A DNA stretch of 64,000 nt from positions 2,418,001 through 2,482,000 of the forward strand of contig OZ234498.1 of NCBI GenBank assembly GCA_965153455.1, given 5' to 3'. Position numbers and translations under genes: made by a program. This stretch comes from Sphagnum compactum. Its lineage: Eukaryota; Bryophyta; Sphagnopsida; Sphagnales. How positions within the stretch are numbered: the stretch's first letter is position 1; each line of letters begins with the position of its first letter. The notes under the pieces are model-generated. The model was not told the DNA's origin. It did no database searches and worked only from the letters and a program-made list of their open reading frames with translations. This document shows, in pieces, positions 37,011 through 47,937 of this stretch.

Positions 37011-40000
37011 TACATTCTTTTACACATATTTATTGGATTTTTAAATTTGTTTAATAGATAAGAAATGAATATTGGGGAGGGTTTGCATACTAACCCAATT
37101 TAAGTGCCACCAAAGTGGTCCATAAGATCCAACAATTGTATGCTTAGAATGAGATCAGATTCATTCCCAAACCATATTTCAAAATCCATACGTGTTTCCA
37201 AGCATTAAACTAACACATTTTCCAAATAAAAAGCAATGTTATGGATTTAACAATTGGACAACATGATCATAGTGGAATCGATGGTTCTCAATGGTAAGCT
37301 TAAGGTAGATGCATAAGTTTGAAACATTGGATTATGTGTACTATGTGGGGCCACTAGCACTAGTGTATGAGCTTACCACCAACCTATACTTTTATTCATT
37401 TTGCAATGGGGTTTTGAAGCACCATTCTTTCCAAAATTGTTACATATACCTTAAAAAGCTCTAGTTAGATAGCAATTTATAAAATTTGAAATAAAATCTA
37501 ATAAATTAGAGTAGTTCATGGATAGTTCATGGATAGTTCATGAAGATTGTTGCCAAAATCATTGTTGAGTATAATGCAACATCCTTTTGAGTTGCATTAT
37601 GAGTTTTTTAAGCAATGAAAAAATTAATTATAAACACTTTAGTGTGTTTTTACATTTCATATTTTTGTTATTATGATCTTTTACTCTGGATTTTAACAAC
37701 ATATTTTAGTATATGGGTAGTTTCAAACACATGTTTGTTGAATAATTAATTAGATTTGAATATTTTATTTCGAAAAATAAAATATTCTCAAATGTTCAAA
37801 AATATTTCTCAATATGTTTCACAATTTTTTTTGAGAAAAGTAATTTATGAAATTTTTAGCATTTAAAAAATATATAATTTGTGCCAAAGTTGCCAAGGTA
37901 CTATGGAAATACATAAGCAAAGTAACTATGTAAAAAAATGATAAAATTGCATAATTGCATGAATTTTGAAACCATAAAACTTACAAACTTAAGTAATGGT
38001 TAGCTAAAAGTTGGTTCCTAAAAAAATTAAAAATGCACCCATATGAAAGCCTCCATGGAATTTTTTTGAACCAGGTCCCAAGATGGGATATAAATATTTT
38101 TATTTAAAAAAATTACCTTAAGTTTGTCCAACACCAATATGAGATATGATCTTATGTTTTAGTTTTGGAAATCTTTGGTCATTGTAGTTTTTGTGCTCGT
38201 GACAAGGGGAAGCCACTTTAACCTATTAAAAAGGCTAGATCTTTTTGTGTTGAGCATAGAATGTTGCGAATGGTATTATTTTGTTTTGATTGTTGGTTTG
38301 AAGGTACATAATGAATAGGAGGTAGCAAAGTAGGTAGCAAGCCAACCATTGAGAAATCTTTATTATTTCCTACCTCCATGCCAATGTGAATGTGTTATCT
38401 CCAAATATTTTGCACTTTGTAGTGTTTTATGTGACTTTGTAGTGTGTGTTTCAAACAAGGTAATGTAGACTACATGGAACACTACAAGGCAACAATAGTA
38501 ATGTGGATGCTAGTAGTTAGATGGTAGCGAGAAACCCCTCAAATCATAGATGTTTCTTGAGTGTGGAATTGTAATAAAACTATCGTTGAGTGGATTTGTG
38601 GGTTAATGGTTTAATGAGTTAATTTGTGAGTTCTCAATCATTGTTGCTAATAAAACCATCATTATGCCATTCGATTGTTTTGAACTATTGGGCATTTGTT
38701 GAGTACAATAGGAGGTAGAGCGGATTTCAAGTCACTGAACCTTCTTTTGCACATGTTTTGGCTTATCTAAGTGGGGTTTAGCTAGCCACTTTCATGGCAA
38801 AACTTCTAAAGACTGAATTAAAGCTCTTAGCTTGTGCCTACTTCGCAACCTAGGAATAAACCCTCATTTTTTCTTTGATGCATTCATGCAACAAGATTTA
38901 CCAAAACAATCTTTTTGAACCATAATCTAGGCAAATGACTCTTGCGGCCCCAATCACATTCTCACAAGCACAAACCACAACCAACATAACAAAAACAAGG
39001 CCCGAGATTTGCACACAAGTGTCTAACATATAGATATCTACATTAAGAACAACAAACACACACAACTTTTACCACCCAACTACAAGCACCATGGCACTAC
39101 TTTAGAAGAGAGTCCTCTGTTGAATTTTGCAAGCCAAAAAAAACTATATACCATGTTCCTTGGTAATTTGCTTTCTAGCTTCCATGTTCTCCCCTATACT
39201 TTCTTTTCCATTGACTTCTAGAAGCCTCCCAATGCCTACTTACAACTTGTAGACAAACACCGCCTCCAAGGTGCTAGCTCCTACTTCAACCAATCACAGT
39301 GCAATGATCACTAATATAACCAAAAGGGTGTTAAAAGGTCTATAAGGGTTGGTTCTATCATATTTGCCAATCATTTTGTGTGGCACCTTTGATTCTATAA
39401 ATAAAGCTTTGTATAACATGCACCTTTTAGCATTTCAATGTGATATCTTTTTTCATAATTCTTAATTGTTTGCCTATGGATGTTATGGATCCAAACTAAG
39501 CTATTGATTAAAAGAATGATAGTTGTGATTATGTTGTTTAAGTCATATGCTCTTTTGGATGAATACACTTCAACAAGTGCATGTACATTAACCAAGTTCT
39601 AGTTGGAGACTCATTAATGCCAAGCCACAATCATCATGTATAAAGGTTTGTATTTGCAAGCAATTCACTAGAAAGCTTATGGTTTCAATTGCTGCCTGGT
39701 CTAATTCACTATGAAAATCTAAACCCAAATGAATCTTGCACAATATTGTTTTCTTATGTTGTGATGTTTTGCAATACAATCATTGTGTTCAATTACAGGA
39801 AGTGTCAATTTCGGGCTTTCAAATTCCCAAGTCAATACCTCATTAATTCTTAAAACGAAATCCCCATCAAATCCACAAAAATGTTTCTTAAAAATTCAAG
39901 CCTAGAAATATTCCAGATATGCAATAGATTCTGTGACTGGAAGGAAATTGACTAAAATGGGAAGAAATTGTTGATCCAAACCTGTCAAATTGGAGGCGCA

Positions 40001-40651
40001 TCAACAGTAGCTGCAACAACAGTCAAATTGCAGAGTAGAGTGGTGGTGGAAGTCCTTGTGAAGAGTCCCAAATCCAGTTCCATTGCAACAGTAAGTGGAG
40101 AGCTTGCTGGAGAGTCCTTCATTTTTGGATAGCGTGGCCCACTGCCTGTCAAAAGGTTTGTCAATTCTGATTTTGTGAGCATGCATGACAGCATATACAC
40201 TACAAAGATGCTTCTTGGAGTGTAAAATAGTGTATACAGTGGCATGAACATGAGTTTTTGGTAGAAATAGGGGTCAAAGATTTTGCAAAGTGACTAACAA
40301 TGGCTCTGTCTCATACATGACAGTAATCTGTATCTGCTTTCCAGGGCATTGACTAACTTTCCCATGTATTCAAACCTGTGAAAGACAGCCCTTTGGAGAC
40401 CAAGATTTTCAACTGAGAGCTTCCTGAGCACTGAATCATGTGCTTTCAGGTCTACAACATATGGGTAAAATCTTCTGACACCCTACCTATTTGCCATATG
40501 CAAGTGGGCAAGTAACATCAGCTATGAAAGGAAGAGTGCGGCAGAGACATGTTTACTTTGCAAATAGCTTGAGAGGTTCTTTCTGCTGTTGTCATGCCCC
40601 TGGACTAGCTCATGGTGCCCCTCACTGCCCAACTGTGCAAACATGATCTGA
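37011..40651. other. AT-rich intergenic DNA and 3' flank of the NYN gene
   Basis: No gene is recognised. The left part may include degraded gag/protease sequence of the Ty3/gypsy relic, but no diagnostic zinc knuckle or protease triad is visible. A tiny tandem of GTTCATGGATA occurs at about 37515-37545. From about 39.9 kb the composition becomes less AT-biased, consistent with the 3' UTR of the minus-strand NYN gene that ends at 40652. Confidence 0.5.
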
Positions 40652-42081
40652 TTATTCCGAGTCTTCATCCTCATCCCACCAGTCAGGATAGTCAAAAGGT
40701 CGATCATTGGTCTCCTCCACCAAATGAAGCTCGTTGTCCCATTCCCCGCCTTCCTCCTCGGAAAATGCTGAAACCCTAAAACCTGACTCCAGGCACAGAT
40801 CCTTGCTGGTTTCTCCTGGATCTGAATCATCTTGAAGCTCTGCAATGTACAAATCTGAATCATCCTGAATCTCATGGCGGAGAGCTTCCTCATTGCTTTG
40901 GTCTTCAAAAGCCTCTGATGCCAGTCCCTGTGCTCTCCCCAATGCTCTGCCAGTTGCCACCTCCTCCCATGAGAAAGAGATATCTGCATGTCGGCTCAGA
41001 GTCATAGTTTCACCAACTACGATGATCTGCATGCGATGTAACCGTGCAAGCCTCAAGACATTTGTGAAGTCCGAGTCATCCGAAACAAGGCACAGACACT
41101 CCAATCCCCTGTAGAGAAATTAGCACAGTCCCACATACATGTGATCAGACAAGGAATCCATGGTATATATCAGAAGGGTAGCGATGCAAAACATTTGTTG
41201 GACAACTACCACAGTCCCATATACATGTGATTGGACAAGGATTCCATGGTATATATCACAAGGGAACCAATTCAAAACATTTCTTGGATTTTTTCAGAGT
41301 ATGAAAAAAGAAACCTGTGAATGTAGTGAGTCATGTGTTTGATCAGAGCTTCATCAGCTGCTTGCGGTCGGTCTTCAACAGTTTTCACAAAGACACCAGC
41401 TCTTTTGAGGTCTCCGGCCAAGCCATAGCCAACTTTAGGAACCAAGATCTCTCGTGCGACGTCGTTGTACCTCTCTTCCTTGTCTGCCAGTTTCTCTTTG
41501 TACTTGATCCTGCGCTTGCCTTTGAGATGGCTCAGACGGGTCATCCTCTTGCTACGTTCTCTCTCATGCAACTGCTTGAAATGCTTCTTCAAAGCCAATT
41601 GTGTCTTGCATTTCCGGCCACAGTAATTACACACATAAGGCTCCAGGGGTTTCACCAGTCCTTTGCTTTCTAACACATCCAGCTTCTTCTTCTCTTGTCT
41701 CTCTTCCCTTACCCACTGCGGCAAGTAAATGAAAGCATGTCGATTCGCATAAGCCACCATGTCCACAACATTCCCAAACTCTGCCGCCGTGTCCCGAAGC
41801 CGGAGTGCCGCATCGTAGGGACGCACAGCCTTGGGAGGTTTGTTATCCAAGTCCCAGAAAACGGCCACACTCCTTCTCCTCCTACTCCTCTCCTCCTCCT
41901 GCAACACATCATCAGGACTAAATCTTTCTATCTCTGCAATCTCTGATACACTGCACACAACACAAACGGACTTGAATTGCAGATGCGTCTTTGGAAGAAG
42001 ATGATGCCTACGAAAAACAAAAGGAATTCGGAGACCTTCACATGGTTTGTGAGATAGGAAACTAGCTTGAAAAGCTGCCAT
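40652..42081 (-). CDS. NYN-domain nuclease-like protein with an inserted C2H2 zinc finger
   Basis: Two exons: 41315-42081 and 40652-41108, one GT-AG intron, 407 residues. The ATG at 42081 is the first in frame (codons further upstream are GTG). Residues 1-45 are basic, hydroxylated and nearly acid-free, a likely plastid or mitochondrial transit peptide. The NYN (PIN-like, Limkain-b1-type) fold appears in two parts: SVAVFWDLDNKPP at 71-83 with the first catalytic aspartates, and VEDRPQAADEALIKHM plus LCLVSDDSDFTNVLRLARLH after the insertion, supplying the remaining acids. Between them is a C2H2 finger with Cys151, Cys154, His167, His172, then a Lys/Arg-rich helix. The tail is acidic (DWWDEDEDSE). 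NYN proteins are metal-dependent RNases; plant organellar relatives act on tRNA or mRNA ends. Substrate and compartment are inference. Neighbours give no functional clue. Confidence 0.85.
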
Positions 42082-42224
42082 CACTACTGCAACAACCACG
42101 GAAGCTTACGCCTCCAGGAAGAACAACACGATAGCATCCAATTCGCACACAGCAGATCTGCTTGCTACGATTTTGCCGGTGGTGGAGCAAATCCTCAGAA
42201 CGTGAGTACTGCAATGCGAGCGCC

Positions 42225-42233
42225 AAACCCTAA
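42225..42233 (-). promoter_or_regulatory. Telo box upstream of the NYN gene
   Basis: AAACCCTAA lies about 145 bp upstream of the NYN start codon, in the same relative place as the telo box of the eS26 gene. The motif is exact; a regulatory role is inferred by analogy with plant promoters of translation- and organelle-related genes. Confidence 0.4.
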
Positions 42234-45200
42234 TCCTAAAAGCGAAAGCGAGTGCTGGGTATCAGAATTTCCTGATACCCCCCGGATCCGGGTTTCATAA
42301 AACAGCTTACAAAAAGGTTCCGGATTTTCAAATTTTAACGTCAAAGTTTTATACACCGAGGCGGGTATCAATATTTTCCTGAGCGCCCTCCACTACTACT
42401 GCTACATATATTCTCACTGCTCCTACTTGTACAACTACTATAATTAGTCTCAAACCTTGTGCATTAAATGTTGAGCTTCAACATTTCATACTGAAATTCC
42501 AGTAACCAGTTATCGGCCTTGAGCTCGTTACTGAGCATAGTTGATTGTAATGAGAATAGGGATTCTTCTTTTTAATTTGAAGACATCGATTATGGCATTG
42601 TCATCCAAGAAACAAAGGGTTATGAAATTGTTGGGTCGATGAGAGCCCAAATTGGTACCTTGTGCTAACTAGTAGGTTGTTAATGAAATGAAGGTTGGAA
42701 GGTTATGATGGCTTGTAAATTGTGACTTGTTAGCCAAACATAACATTGATATTCTAATTACGGTCAATTATGGACTAGATAATTGACAAGAATGCACATG
42801 TCACTATGAATGAATGGTTAAGTTATGTGAATGTTGAGTCTATTCATGATAATTAGTACACTTGAATATATTATTGAAAGTAATTGCTTATGTTGAAGTG
42901 TCAAGCTTCAAGTTATGGGACATAAAAGAGAGTGAGTAATTTCGTTGAGCAATGAGCAAAAACATGCAATTTAGAAGAATTAAGGAGGTTAATTGTTTTA
43001 ACTTTTTTTCTTTGCTTGGTTTTTTTATGCTTAGTAGGTTCCTTTTTATTTTAGTCATCATTCTCTTTTGGGAAAGTTGTCCATCATTCATTTTTGGGTG
43101 GGCACATGCTAATGTGATTTGTTCATTACATCTTTTTTTTATTACACAAGTCTATTTTCGTGAGTTACAAAATGTTTTCTTTCTCTTATTTTCCTTTCTC
43201 TTTGTGATGACATTCATGTCATTGCACATGTTTTTATTGTTTCTTGTGCTTTTGTTCTTAGTTAGCTTTTGTAAGGCTTATGGTTCAACTCTACAAGTGC
43301 ATGGCTTGGTATCTTTTTAGTTTGCTTTCTAGTTTCTTTTCTCTTGTCAATTTTTGTTGCCCTTTAAATAGTATTTGAATTTTGAGTTTTCCATTTGGTT
43401 TTGTTTTTTCCTTTTTACAAGATGCATGGGATTAAGATCTTTGCCATGCTTTTGAGGTTAAAAGATGTCCAAGTAGCTTTTGAAATCTTTTTTCAGTGTT
43501 TCGCTCAAAAATCTTCTTATTTGTTTCATTCCTTCCCCTTTATTGATCTTTCATTAACGTTGCTGTGAAAACTCCTTCCCCCGAATGTGGTGGCTTACAT
43601 TCCCCTTTCCATGCAATTTGTAAAGACATGATTAGATTGATTTTAGGGGAACATTTTAGATAAATTGGATGACCATTCTTTTTTTAGTATCAGTTTTAAC
43701 ATGGCTTTTGATTCGCATCACATGTTTAAGGTCTTGTGTAGGTTTGGGGGTGGATGCATGACATTTGCTTGCTTGGTCATTTCATTTTTATGTTTGGCTT
43801 CAAATGTTTTATCTTTTGTGTTCCTTGGGTTGGGCCTTCCCATCCTTTAATGTTTAATTTGATTTATTGCATTTGTGCCCAATTTTTAGATCCAATAGGA
43901 ACCCGCTTTCTTCGCCCATGATGGGAAATGGATTATATTCCACAATGTCATCCAAGATGCTTTCACCTGCTTTGTGAGAAATGTAGGGTTTCATATTTAC
44001 ATGAACAAAGTCATGTCCTTCTATTGCCTTCCCTTTAGTCCTGTTGACAAGTTGACTTTGTGTCATCTACTGATCACATCCACATTTTGACCAATTTTGT
44101 CATTATTGATCCCATTTGAACATATTTGGTTTTGAGTGATGTTTCATCTTGTGAAGTGGCTTCAATGGTGGTAGTTCAAGCCAAGGAATGGTTTTACCAT
44201 AATTGACATTCGATTGATGCATTTTTTCCTTTTGCCATAGAGTTTTTGATTGTTTAGATCATTAGTAAACGATTTTTTAATTGATGGTGTGAGTAGCAAA
44301 AGACATCAATGGCCCCCTTTGATCGTTTTGCATATTCTTTATAAGCAAAGGGTGTCGATAACTTTGTAAAAAACACAAGCCACTTCTATTTTGAGGTGTG
44401 TTGTTGCAAGTGAAGGCTTTTCAAAAACTTATTATTTTTTTAGGTTTTTTATTTTCTTTTTGATATGCTTCTCGTGATTGATAGGGGATTTGAAACATGA
44501 TTTGTTCCTTTGGCTTTTTGTTATGACCCACTTTGGGATTCTTTTGGTTCAAACTTGGAATTTCTTTCTTTGTCTTTTCTTTTCCCCTTTTTTGGGGGCT
44601 TTGTTTTATTGAGTTTGCCAAGGTTTCATCAATTAAAAAGGTATGAATTTTTTGAAGGTTGCAAGTTATGTGATACAATTAAAAAGCTCTTGTTTAATGG
44701 TGTGTTGTCATGTTAGCAACACGTTACTTACAATAAGTTATAGATTTGTTTTACAATTGGGATGGGTTGCATATGTTGATCATTTTTTTTCTTTTGCTTT
44801 TCTTTTTAAACAAGTGGTTTATCGAGTAATGGCTATGCCCCTTATGTCAAGTTCAAACAAGTGTCAATAAAAATCAATATTTTTGTTGGTGCAGATTTTT
44901 TGCTAATTTGTGAATTTTGAGTTGAAAACCGTGGAAATGTTTGTATTTTCCGACAAACATTTGGTCACTTGTGTGAAATTAAAACATGAAATGTTTCATG
45001 ATTTCCAAAAGATGAACTCGCAATTTGAAAACATTTTTTGGGAACATCATGAAAAACATCCTATCTAAAACTTTGCCATTTGGGGAAAAGCGCTTCCACA
45101 GCAATCCTCTTGTCACAACTTACAACCCATTGTTCTACACATAAAGATGGCCATTGCACCCATGGTTTCGAACAACCAGATTTTCAACGCATTTTCACAT

Positions 45201-46271
45201 CCACCTAGTCGATATCAAATTCACAGTTTGAGAATGTTAAACTGGTTGTCAATTCAAAGGTTTTACAACTTACTACCACACTGTTATGCCATTCATAAGC
45301 AGTAGGGTTTACAAACACATACTTGTGAGAATCACGTACTATAGTGACAACAATTATGGGTACATCTAAGCAAGATGGACTTGAAACATAGAATCATGTA
45401 TCACCATTACACGAACCATCTTTACAAATTGGAATTCAAGCTCAAATGGAGAACCACAACAATGCAGCCGAAGTGAGAACTTATGATTCAGCAGAGAAAT
45501 AACCAGTACATGGCAGTCCTTTGATTTTGTTATAACCTCTCTCATTCTAGATTTTTGAAAAAACTTCAGAATCAATGAACCTCTGTAACCCGAGTCCAAA
45601 TTCAATCATTTATTTTGAGTCCACAAAAATTGCCAGTTCTGTGAAAACCTTCAGAATTAAATAACATCCAGTTCCATGCTTTTGAAAACTTTCACAAAAG
45701 CAGCAGAGTTTTAGAAAAGACTGGCAAAGAATCGATGGTTCAGGGTAGTTTATTCGACTGGTTCTTTGATTTTCTTAGAATTACATCTACAAGGTCAGGA
45801 CTGGCTCTTTGATCTTGTCAGAACCCCTGGTCAAGAGTCCGTATACCCTTACCCACTACTGGGGTTGTTTCTTGTAAAAAGTGAACTACCCAACACTGGA
45901 AACCATCACCTTGGATTAGCCACTAAACCCACACCTCGCTCAATAAGGAGGTGAAGGTACCAGTGTTGTGTGCATATCAGAAATGCCATGAAACCCACCC
46001 AACTATATCTTATACCCACTGTTCTCACAACATCAGAAAACTGGTAACCAATGTTCTCCAAAAAAACAAAGAAAAAGGAAAGAACAGACCAGAAATCTGC
46101 AGTTCTTTGCCAGTTCTTTCACAACACGTCATGCAATTTAATTCATTTGCTGGAAACTTTTTATTACACTACAGAAGCTGGAAGCTTTTATTACACTATG
46201 GAATAGCCAAGAAGCCCCTCCAAAAATCATACTCAATTTTGTGTACATATGTATATGGTATTAATGTACCC

Positions 46272-46380
46272 ATGGTCAACCAACACATGGTGGGTATGGA
46301 TAAATCAAACCCACCACACAGATGGTCAACACATGGTGAATGTGGTTAAGTGAACCCACAAAGTGGAGGGTCAACACATC
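46272..46380. repeat. GGTCAACACATGGTG minisatellite, about three copies
   Basis: The block (A/T)GGTCAAC(C)AACACATGGTG followed by (G/A)(G/A)T(A/G)TGG.TAA and AACCCAC recurs about three times with a spacing of roughly 35-50 bp, the last copy truncated. Non-coding. Confidence 0.6.
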
Positions 46381-47693
46381 ACAAAGGATTCAACATAATG
46401 TCAAGGAAAATATCAGCCATGCACAAACACAAGTGCAATGAAGCAAATGGTGAATAAAGAATGCCATTCCATGTAAGTGAAACACTTTTCAAATTCTGCA
46501 ATCAAAATAGTTTAGTGGGATTTGTTGCACACCTATGCAAATCTCTGATGACCCATAATTCTTGTGTGGCAACCTGCTGCCGCACCCAACTGCTGCACAT
46601 AGTACATAGTATTCCAATAAAATCCAGCTGAGTATTCCTCTGCACACTGAACTTCTCCAAGTATTATGCAGAGTTTTGAAATGCAACAACAGTGGAAAAC
46701 TGTATGGAACAGTGACACTCCATTTTATGGAAAAGCAACACTTGATTGTATAGAAAAGCAATAAGAAGGGCTCATTGTTGGCCCCCTATTTTTGCATCAA
46801 TCAACTCTCTGTTTACTATGAATTTGGCAGAAGAAGTTTGCACTAAAAGCTTTAGTCCATTGGCAATATCTAATGCAGTCAGTAAATGAGAAATCTCAGC
46901 ATGTAGCAATAAGAAGCAGCAAGAGAAAACTGGTTCACCTGTGAATCCTTGTTTGCTGTTGAAGTTGCAAGGTCATGCTGCCACTGGTCCTTCTTTTGAA
47001 TCTCTGATGGTGCTTGCTCACAGTATCTGTCTGGTATTCTTCTTCTCTTCACATTTTCCCTTTTCTTTTTCCTCCATGAGACAGAACTATGTAAGATCTC
47101 ATTGAAAACTCTGTGGCAGAGGTTCCAATGCAAGAACCATTGCAAAATCTCATGGTCAAGATTTGCATCACACTGTTTCCTGCTGCCACACGAGCATCAT
47201 GCCAAAGACATACATACATTTCATGCACATATGCAACTCCATTCCCATGGTCAACATACGTCTAGATTGAGCATCTGCCCATCTATCAATTTCTGACATT
47301 AAAATACTCAGAAGCAATCAGAACGGTTTTGCAGCCCTCTTGCATTTGCAAACTGATAAAAATGCAGTCCTAGAAGGTAACCTATCAGTAACCCGAGATC
47401 TGTTCCTTCATCAACATCAGCCCACTCCATGGTTCTTTGTCCAAATGCCAAACTTGTTCTGCGCCAGGTATTCCATGTAAATTGCACAATGAATTGTGTA
47501 TTTTCATTTAGACAAGTGCTAAAGTGCTGTTATCAATTTTTCCCTCACCAACAGGTTCAAATTTTGTCTTTGTCACAATTGACAAAAATCATCTTCCAAG
47601 TTGTGTACTCTCATCAGAGCTTGCAAATCGAAGCTCCTGAAATTGACTGAATCTCTGTTGGATCTCTAAAGAGCCATGTCCATGGAGCTGGCT

Positions 47694-47721
47694 GGGTTCA
47701 GGGTTCAGGGTTCAGGGTTTA
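47694..47721. repeat. Interstitial variant telomere repeat (GGGTTCA)3-GGGTTTA
   Basis: Three perfect GGGTTCA heptamers are followed by one GGGTTTA heptamer, about 220 bp downstream of the SET gene stop codon. The heptamer period matches plant telomere DNA with T-to-C change. Confidence 0.85.
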
Positions 47722-47937
47722 ATAACTACACTTGCCATATCAAGTGTAGTTTTATACTTGAATTTTGGCAGTCACCATTATCATAGCTTTACAAAGTCTC
47801 ACCTCACATCCACATTGTGGAAAGAAAATGGTTTGACAAAAACTCGACGTGGGTACATGTTCTAAGACTTTGACAAGACCCATCACTGTTGAGCCAGGCC
47901 AACTGACATTCAGGAGGTGAAGTGAAGTGAAGCCAAA

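Larger units (their letters stand above)
42300..47937. other. Intergenic region between NYN and SET genes
   Basis: Left part (42.3-45 kb) is T-rich; the frames at 42952-43320 and 44421-44678 reflect T or A bias and have no family features. From about 45 kb the composition resembles transcribed non-coding DNA, the last kilobase presumably being the 3' UTR of the SET gene. A short minisatellite (46272-46380) and a variant telomere repeat (47694-47721) are annotated separately. I recognise no gene or transposon protein. Confidence 0.5.

Noticed and set aside
41316-42099. NYN protein start at 42099
   Set aside because: That codon is GTG; the ATG at 42081 gives a normal transit peptide.
42952-43320. 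122-codon Phe/Leu-rich plus-strand frame looking like a membrane protein
   Set aside because: The hydrophobicity follows from T-rich sequence; no promoter, motif or conserved topology is visible.
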